Shown piece after piece: positions 1 to 11,150 of a DNA stretch of 64,000 nucleotides. Under the pieces are notes generated by a model. That model searched no databases. It worked only from the letters and a program-made list of their open reading frames with translations, and had not been told where the DNA came from. The stretch spans positions 1,221,001-1,285,000 of the forward strand of contig JAMWET010000477.1 in the NCBI GenBank assembly GCA_024036415.1. Reading direction: 5' to 3'. Numbering within the stretch: position 1 is the first letter of the stretch; each line of letters opens with the position of its first letter. Both the position numbers and the translations under genes were made by a program. This stretch comes from Prochilodus magdalenae (Eukaryota; Chordata; Actinopteri; Characiformes; Prochilodontidae).

Positions 1-2399
1 TTATTGTTATTAATTTTGTTATTTACTTATGCAGAAAAGTATGTTTGCACTTATATTTTGTACACCTATAGAGCGGATCTGCGTGGTAGGAGCTTCTGAT
101 AAACTGGTGAATGGTATACGTACAAGATCGTAATAAACCTGGCCTCCATAAGGTTGCAGTTCACCAGTAGGAAGTGTGCAGTAGGAGCTGTTTCATTGGA
201 GAACAGAGTAACATTGAGAATAAGAGGCTGTTTACACCTTGAATCAACAGGCTTATTCAGTGACCTGATCATGCTCACAATCCACTTGACTGCATGGAAA
301 CCAGTTATATGCACTCTCCAGACTGCACTGTAATGGGATGTTTAAACTTAATGCATTTTCAATATCCTTATATGGTTATGTGAGAAATGCATCTACAGAA
401 TGCCGACTAGCAGGTGAGAGGATAAACAACCCCAAACAAAACCCTTCTTACACTCTGGGGCTAGGCACAGTGCATAACTGGACATTTTAATCTGTTAACC
501 AATGCATGTTTTTAACCACTGTAGGATTTTAATATAACTAATTGTTGTGTGTACAGTCTTGTTTCATGGAATCCAGACTGAATCCTGTCCACACTGATAT
601 AGTACACTGATTAGTTACTCTCAAGTATAAATGTAATTCATAATGTAATAAACTATGTAATTACCTTAAATAGTTTTGCAAAGTGATGGTAATATCTCCA
701 GACCTCTAAATCTCAGCTCAGCTTTGTTTGTAAAACATTTTCACACAGGAGCTCATGCTGCCTTACTGTAGTCCCATAGATCGTTTTCTTTTTTAATAAT
801 CGATTTCTTTCCTTTCACTGGTCTCCAGGCGGGCGGCTCTGAGAGACTGTGGGCTATGATGTCAGTTTCCCTCCACAGAGCAGAGGCACGTGAGCTTCTC
901 ACACACACGCACGTATGGTAATGTTTTTTTAGCAGATGTGCTCCTTGAGTCATACACCATCTCTCTCCCACAAGACTCCTTCTCTTTATAAAACTCTGAA
1001 TGACATTAAATGGAAGATATTTCACTTCATCTTCTTCATTCATATTTACACTCACACGCACAGCAGTGCACACTCCTCTCTCTCTAACCAGCACACACTG
1101 TCAAAGAGCCCATGTAAGTATTAGTGTTATGTAAACACAGAGAATTTTATGAAACATACCGTTCATTTTTTCAAGTCCTTTCAGTCAATATACAGAAACT
1201 AAGCTGCAAAAACAGACAGTTTTGAATTCATTCTTTTGATGCCTGAAAAAACGAGTACATTTTGGTATTCAGGTTACAGTAGTTAAGCCCAGCACATTCA
1301 TGCTGAAGATAAGCAGTGTTTCAGCCTGGATGTTGTTATGTCAGTGTGGCACAATACAGGGCAACCAGTCAGAGGAGCGTACATTTTCATATATGAGTTT
1401 TATATGCAAGATAAATTAACACAGCCTGTGTAATTTTAAAGGAAAACGAATAGCCAAATAGAAAAGAAATGACCATTTGTAGGACATAAGACTTGTATAA
1501 AAAAGACATTAATAAAACAAGAAAACCCCATGCGAATGTCAAAAACCGGAACATTGTATTAATAACTATAAAAACCCTTTAAAAACTAATACATTAAAAT
1601 GAGGAGCAGTTTTTAGAGTTCTCTAAAATGTATCAACTAAGGGTGCAATTTTTCCACTGCATGGGGTTAGTAGAAAGGAGGAAATTGAAATTCTACCTGG
1701 TATATTTCTCTGGCTAATCCTCTACAATGTTTATATTATTCGAAACAGTGACTTTCTGTTCTTTAAGAAGTGTGACAGTTGAAAATGTACACATATTGGC
1801 AAGTAAAGCACTTTTTAGCTCCAATCACTGATTTTTTAATATAGGTTGAGAGCTTAATGTACATTATATGTATATATAGTGAAAGACTGCTGTGCATTAT
1901 TTTGAAATAAATAATCTCCTGTCCTCAGATTACCTGAAAACCTTTATTCACCAAAACACTCATATCAGGGCACACTGTGGTTGGTTAGAGGGTTTATTTG
2001 CATATTGCAGCTTTCTGCAGCATCAGTATCGTGAGTATGTATATTACAATAACAATTAACACATTTTATACTGTACACAGCTTCAAAACAAACAGTTTTT
2101 CTGTGTGTGTTTATGTGTCTAACAGCTGTTTGACCCGAACATTCCTCAGATCTAATTCCATACACTATGGACACCTGAAACTCACAGGCTTGCTGATGTC
2201 ACAGTTGGACATGTGTATGGTTTCAGCGGTGAAGGACGTGTGGTGTAGCTGGAGTAAAAGTAACAACACATACACACATCCACACACAAAGACAATAACA
2301 GCTAACTCACATGTATAAGCTTCTCTGCTAATATATAGGAGCCGTGTGGAATGTTGCTTAAAACAATAATTTGACCAAAAATCTAATTTCAGCTGCTCC
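1..2399. other. No gene recognised
   Basis: AT-rich, non-coding in appearance. Open frames here are short and lack similarity to any family I recognise. The longest (minus strand, 753-1094, 113 codons) overlaps a CT- and CA-rich stretch. Confidence 0.7.
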
Positions 2400-2512
2400 C
2401 CCATCCCAAATGTAGCGGATCAGTCAATATATGCTTGGTGTCTGACATTTTCCTCTTTACTTTTAGCACTGGAGCCACAATGCTAACATTGCTAACAACT
2501 AAGGGACAGCTT
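2400..2512 (+). repeat. Unclassified dispersed repeat, copy 1
   Basis: AAATGTAGCGGATCAGTCAA, then CTTGGTGTCTGACATTTTCC and TTTTAGCACTGGAGCCACAA. Related copies lie at 5577-5670 (+), 5890-5930 (minus) and 11030-11150 (minus). Confidence 0.65.
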
Positions 2513-3435
2513 ACTGGAATTAGCATTGCTTTAAATCTCCCACTTTATTATGTGGTTTCGGACACTGCATGACATACTGTTACCTATAAACAGAAGGAAA
2601 CATGTTTAGCCTGGCTTTTGTCCATACTTTTGTCCATTTATAGATTTACTATGTGTTCTATAACGATGTCCTAAGTTAATTTTCTTAGTGCATTGCCCAA
2701 TGTTATGTATTGGCTCAAGGGGTGTTAAAGCCCAACATGCCTTTGGGATGAATTGGAAAAATCACATGCTCTAAACAGTAGAGAGAAGTGTCTTTTCTTT
2801 TTTTATTGGCAGTTCATGAGAATGTTTAGAGTGGCCAAAGCAGTAACAAACTTGGGAGGAGTGTGTGTGAAACACTCCAACACACACATATACACTGCAA
2901 CCACACCCCAGGGACAACTTATCAGCAGTAAGGATGCAGGTTTGGCAAACAACTTGGGGAGATTTGGTCGATTAGTGCACGCACGCCCTCTTGCATGTGT
3001 AATGAAAAATCCCCTTGCAACCCCATGATGATATCAGTGCTGCTTTGAAATGGCACATGGTTTCTCTTCCTGTATGGCATGTGCTACGAAAGCGTCATAA
3101 AATCTTTTCTTCTATTCAGGAGTCTAACACATGTTACTGTTTCTTTTTCTGTCTGTCATTGTCCCAACAAACTAATCAAACCACATTAACCTCTTCTTAG
3201 AAAATGAAGGCAGAGAGAATCCCCCTGAAATTTCTGGTAACTGTATTAGCTAAAACATAAATAACCTCCTTAAAGAAGGCCTGTGTCAATTAAGATAGTT
3301 CATGGAAAATGTAGATGGGGCTTCTTAGAATCTAACCAAACATCATCACAGCGCCTCCATGACCCACAAAAAGTGACAGAACAGAAAGCATGAGTAAGGA
3401 AACGTAGCTGTTTTCTTTTTAATCTCTGTAAACGT

Positions 3436-4035
3436 AGGCCAGTTTCCTTTACAGCTCAAACAGGCATTAACCATGCTATGTTTAAACAGTGTAGGTGTCT
3501 TGGCAGTGCAGCATAAAAAGCTGGCATAAATACAAAGAGCCACGTGCTACTATGCTAACTTCTAAGCTAACTTTAGCCGACGTTTGTCACTTTCCAGAAG
3601 CTTGCTGCTGCCATAGAGATAGATAGTTTGATTAGCTTGTACATTGAAAACATAAATAAGGCTAATATAAGGCTAGCTAGTTAACATTGCTAGCAGGTAT
3701 GCGTTTAGCCCAGCAATTGCCATTGTTGCAGCTGTATTAAACTGCCAGTTGTTAAATAAGAGACCTGCTTATGTGGTTCATATGTTTTGTTATATGCTGT
3801 TTATAGTGGGCAAAAACAAAATGAACTAGGCCAGGATGTCCTACAACCCTACAGCTCTACAGCCTTACAGCTCACACAGGAGTTAGTCTTGTTTATATAC
3901 TGTGTGTGGGAGCCCTGGCAGTCTAGCATGTAAAGCTGGAATAAACATACCAAGCCATGTGCTACCATGCATACGCTAGGCTAACATGATCAGTTTTTTC
4001 ACCTGCTGGAAGTAAGCTGTTGCTATAGAATGGAT
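3436..4035 (+). repeat. Diverged local duplication (3436-3620 and 3826-4035)
   Basis: The two parts share, in order, TAGGCCAG, TTTACAGCTCA/TTACAGCTCACACAGG, TTGGCAGTGCAGCAT/CTGGCAGTCTAGCAT, AAAGCTGG, TAAA, CCACGTGCTACTATG/CCATGTGCTACCATG and a CTGCTGCCATAGA/CTGTTGCTATAGA ending. There is no coding sequence. Confidence 0.65.
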
Positions 4036-4410
4036 GAATCTGAAGCGTCATAATGTTGCCTACTTATATAGTATTCTGAGGCAGCAAGGTATGCAGTCAT
4101 GTCTGAATCTAATGGCTGTGTAAAGCGCTGCCTGCTGAGGTTCCTCTGTTTGACTGTTTTATGAATGCGGTGTAGATGTATCCTTAGCTGCCGTACACAG
4201 CCCATAATACTGTGTGCTCATGCTGATTCCGTTCGGAGAAAAAGAGCAGAAGACATAAAAGCACTGACACAGTGGGAAGGACTGCCTTCTAGGAAGACAA
4301 TGCAGGCAGCAAGGCACCACAATAGTTGCCTTCCGACAGTGCACTGAATATATGAGAGAAATCAAACATTTAGTGAGGAAAGTACACCTAAAGCATCATA
4401 TTAATCATAT

Positions 4411-4441
4411 TACTATTACTACTACTACTATTATTATTATG
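4411..4441 (+). repeat. (TAC)n/(TAT)n trinucleotide repeat
   Basis: Runs of ACT and ATT trinucleotides. A shorter (ATA)n lies at 37638-37657. Confidence 0.9.
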
Positions 4442-5576
4442 ATTAATACAAATATGTTAATAAGAAATCATGTAGAAAATAAAAACATTGGTTTCTGACC
4501 TTATAAACGTATATAAAAATACAATACACAAGAGAGACTGATTTTGGCAGACTGTTTGGTTAAAAAAAACTAGCTGTTGATTTGAAGGGTTACAGGAAGT
4601 CCATATTGGCATGGTCTGCACCTACTGCCTGGGTGCCAACCATGCCCGGCCAGCCTGGCATATTTAGAGTAAGGAGGCACTTTCTTTGGGCTGAGTTACG
4701 TAATGTTGGCCCAAGGAATGCTGGGATATGTTTGTAAACACAGCCGCCACGTGCAAGCACCCACATGGAAGAGCGGGCAAAGCCTGATATCGATACACAC
4801 TCCATCATCCCTCACACTCCTTACTACACACACTCTACGTCCGCTACTACTAATGCTAAATGCTATGACAGGCAACAGTAGTTTCCAAGCAGCCCTGTTT
4901 TGTATTTATTCATGTAAATAGTGTGTTTACATAGCTACTAGCATAATGAATTCCATTTACATTTCATTTGCATGGCTGATCATTTTTATGCTATAAAGAA
5001 ACACATCTGTCCTGAAGGGAGGGGTTGCTTGCTAGATGACAATGATTCCAACCATTCGCAGGGTATGAGGGGTCATCGAATGGTTTAATGAGACCTGTAA
5101 TTTGATGCTGATGCACACTGAAGCTGTTCCCTCCTATTGGTGCCCTGTTACTAAGTCACATTATGTTGTTTCCGTCTATATGGTGGTTTTATTACATTTA
5201 TATATTTTATATATCTTTCCTTCTATTTATTTATCTGTACAATAACATGTGGTAACACTGTGCTCTCGGTTTGCTTTTTTGCTATACTTTGTGCTGCAGT
5301 AATATACATATTTCTCTCTTGGGAAATATATGATAAAACTTCCTGACTCTTGCATTGATCTTCTGTTCTCAGAGGGAGTGGCAGTGGCAGTAGAGCAGCT
5401 TCTCCAAACCTGTTCCACCATGTCGTCCTCTAAACAGCCTTGGGCAAGAAATGCAATACACTCTAGAGCTGAGGTCACAGGTTAGAGTCCTACTGCGGAG
5501 CTTTAGCATTGCTGCAGAACGCAAGGGGAAGCTATTAACTGTTGGTTTCACCAAAGGGGGAAATAAATTAACAAAG

Positions 5577-5670
5577 CATCCCGAATGTTGTGGATTAACC
5601 AAAACATGTTTGGTGTCTGAAATTCACTTTCTTATTTTTAGCACTGGAGCTATAAGACTAATGTAGTTAA
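5577..5670 (+). repeat. Unclassified dispersed repeat, copy 2
   Basis: CCCGAATGTTGTGGATTAAC, TTTGGTGTCTGAAATTCAC and TTTTTAGCACTGGAGCTATA follow copy 1 in the same order. Confidence 0.65.
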
Positions 5671-6878
5671 CGGTTTATAAAACCTAATACTCCACCAGTA
5701 TGGTGCTACTTGCATATCTAACTCCCCAACTGTGAGTTAAGTCATCATACATAGACACTATAAACATGGACAAACATACCTCACAGCTAAAAACAGTGAT
5801 TGCAGTCATCTTGGAGACTGAATGTCGTCTATATTTTTGTCAGTGTTTATAAATACAGTATGTTGGTCAAAAAAGCTGTAAAATTCAGACATTCAGATCT
5901 TTTGACTGATCGACTACATTTAGAATAAGAAGAAAACTACTTTTTTCGATTTTTCCCTGAACTATTGCTTCAAAAACCAGAAAGAGAATGGCCACAAATC
6001 CTCCTCATTGATCTGTTTTTAACCCCCATCATCTCTTTTAGAGTGGATTCTCTTTGCTCCACAGGGGAGTGTCCAAATCTGGAACATTCCCTGCACAGGG
6101 GTCATCTTGACCCCAGGAGCATTGGCCACTACAGAGGGCCTCTTTTAAATGAACATGTGGGGGTGATGATTACTGGGGTAAGCTTTTTTTAGCATGTTGG
6201 GAAACAAAAAGTAAAGACAGAACTGTGTGATTGTGTTTAAGTAAGCAATATGCTTCCATACCCTTATGGAAAACAATCCTAAAAAGAATTCCTATAAAAA
6301 ATCAACCAAATGCTAAAAATTGCCTTAAAACTAGTGGTAGATTAATTCATTAGTTTATACTCATAACACAAAAACGCCGGAATAATACTGAAAATGAATA
6401 GTAATGGATAGCAGATAATGAATTACTCATAAAAGTCTCTGTGCAATCCTCTGTAGATGGTAAATGAATTGTTGTTACTTGAACAAATGCTATTAAATAA
6501 TAAAACTGCAGAAAAATGCCCAAACATAAACATTATGGTAAACTGGTCAGCCAAAACAGTCCACAGCTACGTTACATAAATAGCCACGCTTGTCATTAGA
6601 CTGGGAACCATTACATACACCTGGAATTAACACAGCTCTGCTGCAGTAAACATAATCTCCAGCCTGTGAGGAATCATTAAACATGATAACAGACCATGCT
6701 GAGTAAGGGCGCCAATGGTCAGCCTATCTCTGGCAGCCAAAACAGACACACATAGCCTCGGTTATGTTGACACCACACTGCCAAGCGCCATGCTCAACAA
6801 ATCAAAACATACATATACATAAATATTACAGCGGCACCTGGTCCAATTTTATTCTGTATAGCTACTTATATGGTTGAG

Positions 6879-6920
6879 TGTCTGTCTGTCTGTCTGTCTG
6901 TCTATCGATCTATCTATCTG
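6879..6920 (+). repeat. (GTCT)n-(ATCT)n tetranucleotide microsatellite
   Basis: Five or more GTCT units pass into ATCT units. Confidence 0.95.
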
Positions 6921-7763
6921 TTGAAAATGTTTATTTAAGTAATCCGGTCTCCAATACAGTGATCCATTGTGATAAGCTAAAACATGTATCATGGATGATT
7001 ATCCTGTCATGAGCTAGTCTAAGATACTTACCATAACCATAACCATAATAAACGGTATAGTGTATCTTTGCAAATTCAACTAATGGATCAGAGCCCCCTA
7101 TCTGCTTTCTTTATAAACAACTGCTACACTGATGCACTTATATTATTAGAGCACCCAACCCCAATAAATATTTTGATGTATCTATGAGCTCCAGTGGATC
7201 AGAGTAACTTGCACTCTAACTTCACAAGCGAGCAAAATAACAAACGAAACCCTTATTAGCATTAGCATTAGAGTGCTCATTGCAGCAACACTGCAGTCCG
7301 GCTAAATTCCCCCAGTGCATTACATTAGCATCTGCTCCACCTCCTCTCTCTCCGTACGTTGTTTATTTACAACATCCCATTAGCTGTAGCTCCCAGGCAT
7401 CCTTCCATTTCTCTGTCATTCAGATAGTGGCATTGAAAGGCAAAGAGGCGGAATACACAAAGCCAAATCCACAACCAGAGAGAGAGAAAAAACAGCCTTT
7501 ATCTGCCATATTCCAGCAGCTAATTAACATGCAAATCCTAACATTGTCACTTAAGATACACAGCAGGATCAGAAGGAGCATGAGGTCATTTACAATTCAT
7601 TAAGAGAAAGAGAGAGGTGATATGGGCTGAAAAAACAATGCACTGTACAGCAGTGTGTCTGAAGTCTCTGAAGAACATACACACTTTTAAAACACAATGA
7701 ATGTTTTTAAATTAAATGTTTTTATCTTTTTAGATTTGTATGTTCCCACTTGTCAACAAAACA

Positions 7764-7782
7764 ATATATATATATATATATC
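7764..7782 (+). repeat. (TA)n microsatellite, short
   Basis: A pure TA run of about 19 bp. Confidence 0.9.
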
Positions 7783-9168
7783 CATTTCTAACAATCAGAT
7801 GTTTCCAAGCTGTTTAGAGTTATGGCTCTGTTATTGTTTGTTAGTATATTTCAATGACAGTGGTTTGAGTAAATCGGGTTACTCCAGTATGAAAGCATCT
7901 GACCCAACATGGCTAGATGTAAGAAATGTCTCTGGACACGTCATTTGCACATCTGACATGCAGGAAAAAATGCTTGGTCAGCAAACAGTGTCATCCGAGC
8001 AGTCAAGTGTTTTTGCTTTTTTTGAAAATAATTTAGACAAATTTGACAAAGGCAGAGTATATTAAAGTATAATGCACACATGTAATGTATTTGGAGGGGA
8101 AACAATGAAAAATCTTCTTTAATGCTCTAGGAAAAGGCTACATTCTCTCCCTCCTCCGTCTCTCTCTGTCTTGCTATCTCTCTGTTTCTCTTAATGGAGC
8201 TGCAGGATAGTGTTTCATGCTCTGTGGACTCTTTTTCTCTTCCTTTGTGTTTTGCTGTCACTCAGAATTCACCATAATAAAGGCTGATTCAGGGGATGTG
8301 CAAAGCCCCAACCCACTGCTAAAGTAGTCTATAAACACTGATACTGAAGGGAAAAAAAAGAAAAAAAAAACACTGCATCAAATATTCTGCACAAAATTAA
8401 CACCAACTCTACAACTGTAAACAAAAGCCATTGAGAAAACCTTGGGCTCATCTGTTCCAGATGATTTTTTTTTAAATGCAGAAGAAAGAATCCATGTATT
8501 AAACCAAAGTCCTACACACCAAATAAACACCAAAAAACTGATCTCACTTGAACTGATTTCTTAAACTTTCACATGGAATTTTTACCAATATTGCATCTGT
8601 ATTCCCACATCTTAGGGCTTCATGGACAACAATGACCAAGCTCTTTGGCAACGAAACAAACAGAGAATAATAAATAATAAAACAGGGCTAATTATGACTT
8701 CTACCATAGATTGTTATTACATGTATAATAACACTGTAATAACACTATAATAACATTTTAATAACTGACATATTACTATGTAACCTATTTATTAATATAA
8801 TTTTGCAAGTTTTCATAATGAACATGATTCTTCCTTGTGTTGGACCCTCTCTGACCAATGTGTGATTAGTAAATAAAGGCTTTCAAAGGTCACCCTCTTT
8901 TTTACACAGCGTACACATTCCTCCAGCACAGCGCAGTGTCCACTGCACAACATCAAAGGCTAAAGAACCAATGTCCAAGGAGTATACTATCAGTACTGAC
9001 TACAGAGGGAGACATAGAAAGAGAAGAGAGAGGGAGAGAGAGATGTACAAAAAGAAAAGAGAGAGAGACATGTCAGCCATGTTGGTTAATGCTAGACCTA
9101 AAATCCTAGTGACTTTCCGTTAGAGCTATTTTCCCTCCACACAAACACACATGCCGCAGAGGGAAAAC

Positions 9169-9206
9169 TCTCTCTCTCTCACACACACACACACACAGAC
9201 ACACTG
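9169..9206 (+). repeat. (CT)n-(CA)n compound microsatellite
   Basis: A CT run changes directly to a CA run. A second CA run lies at 9643-9672. Confidence 0.95.
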
Positions 9207-9829
9207 TCCGTTCTCACCTTGTTTTGACTCCCTCCACTCTGTAGAGTCCCAGCAGAACAGCTTCTCACTATTAAACAACTCCTAAAGGGCAGCCATCTTG
9301 TTTCCTTCTGTCTGAAACACACCGTCGTCCACATCAATATTCATGGGCAGAATGTGTGACGTCCTTGATCATCCGCACTGCCGTCTGCACGAAGAAAACA
9401 CACCGCACACACACTGCTGCAAAAACACACATATGTGGTCCACAGTGGTCACAGCCATGCACATACAGTCCCGTCCTGTGCGTGTCTGTGTGTGTGGAAC
9501 AGACGCCGAACACAAACTGCAAAATCTCTCTTTTCCTGCTGAGTCTCCCCCAAGCACAAAGGGCCGGAGTTTCTTCTTTTTCTTCTTCTCTGTCTTCCCC
9601 CCTCCTTTCCCTCTCTTTTTTTTCAGCCGCACACAATAGCGTGCACACACACACACACATACACACACACACAGTGTCGGCTGGCTGGAAGCAGTGGAGT
9701 GGAGTGTGTGCAGCCCCAGCACTGAGAGGAGGGAGGGAAAACCCCTAAAGAAAAAAGAGAGAGAGAGAGAAAACACACCCACCAACCCCCACCACAGTCA
9801 GGAAAAAGGAAGTGACTCAGTAAAAGAGT

Positions 9830-10090
9830 GCAAGAATCTCTCCCTCTCTTTTTCTATTTATAGTGGTCTTCTGCTCCTTCTTTTTCCTTCTATCTCTCTT
9901 TCTCCCTCTTTTAAATTCCGTTTCCTTATTACTTTTTCTTTCTTCTGTTGTCTGTCTCCCACCATAGTGTCTCTTCTTATTTTTCTCTATCTTTCTGTTT
10001 ATCTCCCCTTCTTGCGTCACTCTTTACCTCTCTCTCTCTCTTTCATTAGTTTCCTCTTGTTCATTTCTGCCTGTTTCTCTCTCTGTTCTT
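9830..10090 (+). repeat. Pyrimidine-rich tract
   Basis: About 260 bp of mixed C/T sequence with few purines on the + strand. Both strands show open frames here, but they are low-complexity (Ser/Leu/Phe or Lys/Arg/Glu runs), not genes. A GA- and CA-rich stretch precedes it (9643-9770). Confidence 0.85.
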
Positions 10091-10326
10091 CTGCTGCATG
10101 TCTTTAGCCTTATTAGTGCAGGAAGTCTTTTATTTATGTAAGGGATTTGGTTCTCTGATTCATACAGTACAGCTATGTGTATTTTTACCAAATCAAATAA
10201 GACCATCAGCAATATGAAATAGATACCACACTCAGTAACAACGTCTGTTTATCTACTAAGTATTTTTATTCTATATTAGGACATATTCTTATTATTCTAT
10301 ATCACTCCACTGACAGACCTTCGGGC

Positions 10327-10456
10327 TGTAAAACTACACACACTACAGATTCATACTGGATTAAAATCTCTCCACAACTATTATTGTGAGACTGTAAAAA
10401 CTACACACACTACAGAATCATACTGGATTAAGGGGGACCTTTTTTTGTTTTTTCTT
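10327..10456 (+). repeat. 66-bp minisatellite, two copies
   Basis: Two tandem copies share TGTAAAAACTACACACACTA and CATACTGGATTAA with a 66-bp period. Two more diverged copies lie at 10821-10926. Confidence 0.8.
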
Positions 10457-10820
10457 TTTAGCGTCATATTGAGCTTTTGTGCTTGTAAAAAATGTCTTCA
10501 AAGTTATAAAGCTCAAAAGGTACACCAGACAAATAAACGCTTTCCCACAGAAGCCACTTTTCCCAGCTTTCTGAAGGCTGTGTTTGGGTAAATCTGCTCT
10601 TGCAGTACCCAATTAGAACCCACTGGACTCATTGGAAGGCTGGGCTTAAAGACACAGGAGCTCTAACAGAGCATTTTAATAAGAGGTAATACAGATGTAC
10701 AGTATGAGAAAGGTATTGTGTGTTTGTTTTGAAGCATGTGCATCTTTTCTAGTAGACACCAAAATAAATTATTTCTATTTATAACATTGAAATCAGCATA
10801 ATAGGTTCCGTTTAGAACCA

Positions 10821-10926
10821 CTCCACAGTTATTAAACTGCAGATTCACACTGGAATAAGAACACTTCACAGCTATTACTATTAGACTGCCAAAACTACAC
10901 ACTTCAGATGCATACTAGATTGGAAT
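10821..10926 (+). repeat. Diverged copies of the 66-bp minisatellite
   Basis: TTAAACTGCAGATTCACACT and GACTGCCAAAACTACACACT, each followed by a GGAAT- or GATTGGAAT-type end, match the copies at 10327 after divergence. Confidence 0.65.
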
Positions 10927-11029
10927 CATTTCGGAGTTTACAACTTAACAGTACCTAAGACCTAGAAACAGTTTGGGGCGTGTGTATGTTTGTGATGTTT
11001 AGGTGGGCAGTTTGCGTGATGATTACTGG

Positions 11030-11150
11030 TGGAGTGTAAGCTTACATTGCTTGCTAGTTTCATCAGTAGCTCAATGCAAAACTAAGAAGGAAACTTTGTG
11101 CAAATATATATTGACTGATCCGCTGCATTTATGGGGGAATCTGAAACCAT
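11030..11150 (-). repeat. Unclassified dispersed repeat, minus-strand copy
   Basis: On the minus strand it reads AAATGCAGCGGATCAGTCAA preceded by TCAGATTCCCCCAT, matching the opening of copy 1. A shorter minus copy is at 5890-5930. Confidence 0.55.

Larger units (their letters stand above)
4036..9160. other. No gene recognised
   Basis: Apart from dispersed-repeat copies and a tetranucleotide microsatellite, nothing is identifiable. Short open frames at 5965-6192 and 7697-8065 have no recognised motif; the first includes a stretch with splice-like ends (see findings). Confidence 0.65.

Noticed and set aside
5050..5085. Short inverted repeat AACCATTCG / CGAATGGTT
   Set aside because: Nine-base arms with a 17-base loop are expected by chance in 64 kb; no terminator meaning in a eukaryotic genome.
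9334..10107. Overlapping open frames of 98-138 codons on both strands
   Set aside because: Created by CA, CT and GA low-complexity sequence; composition is Ser/Leu/Phe/His or Arg/Glu/Lys runs.
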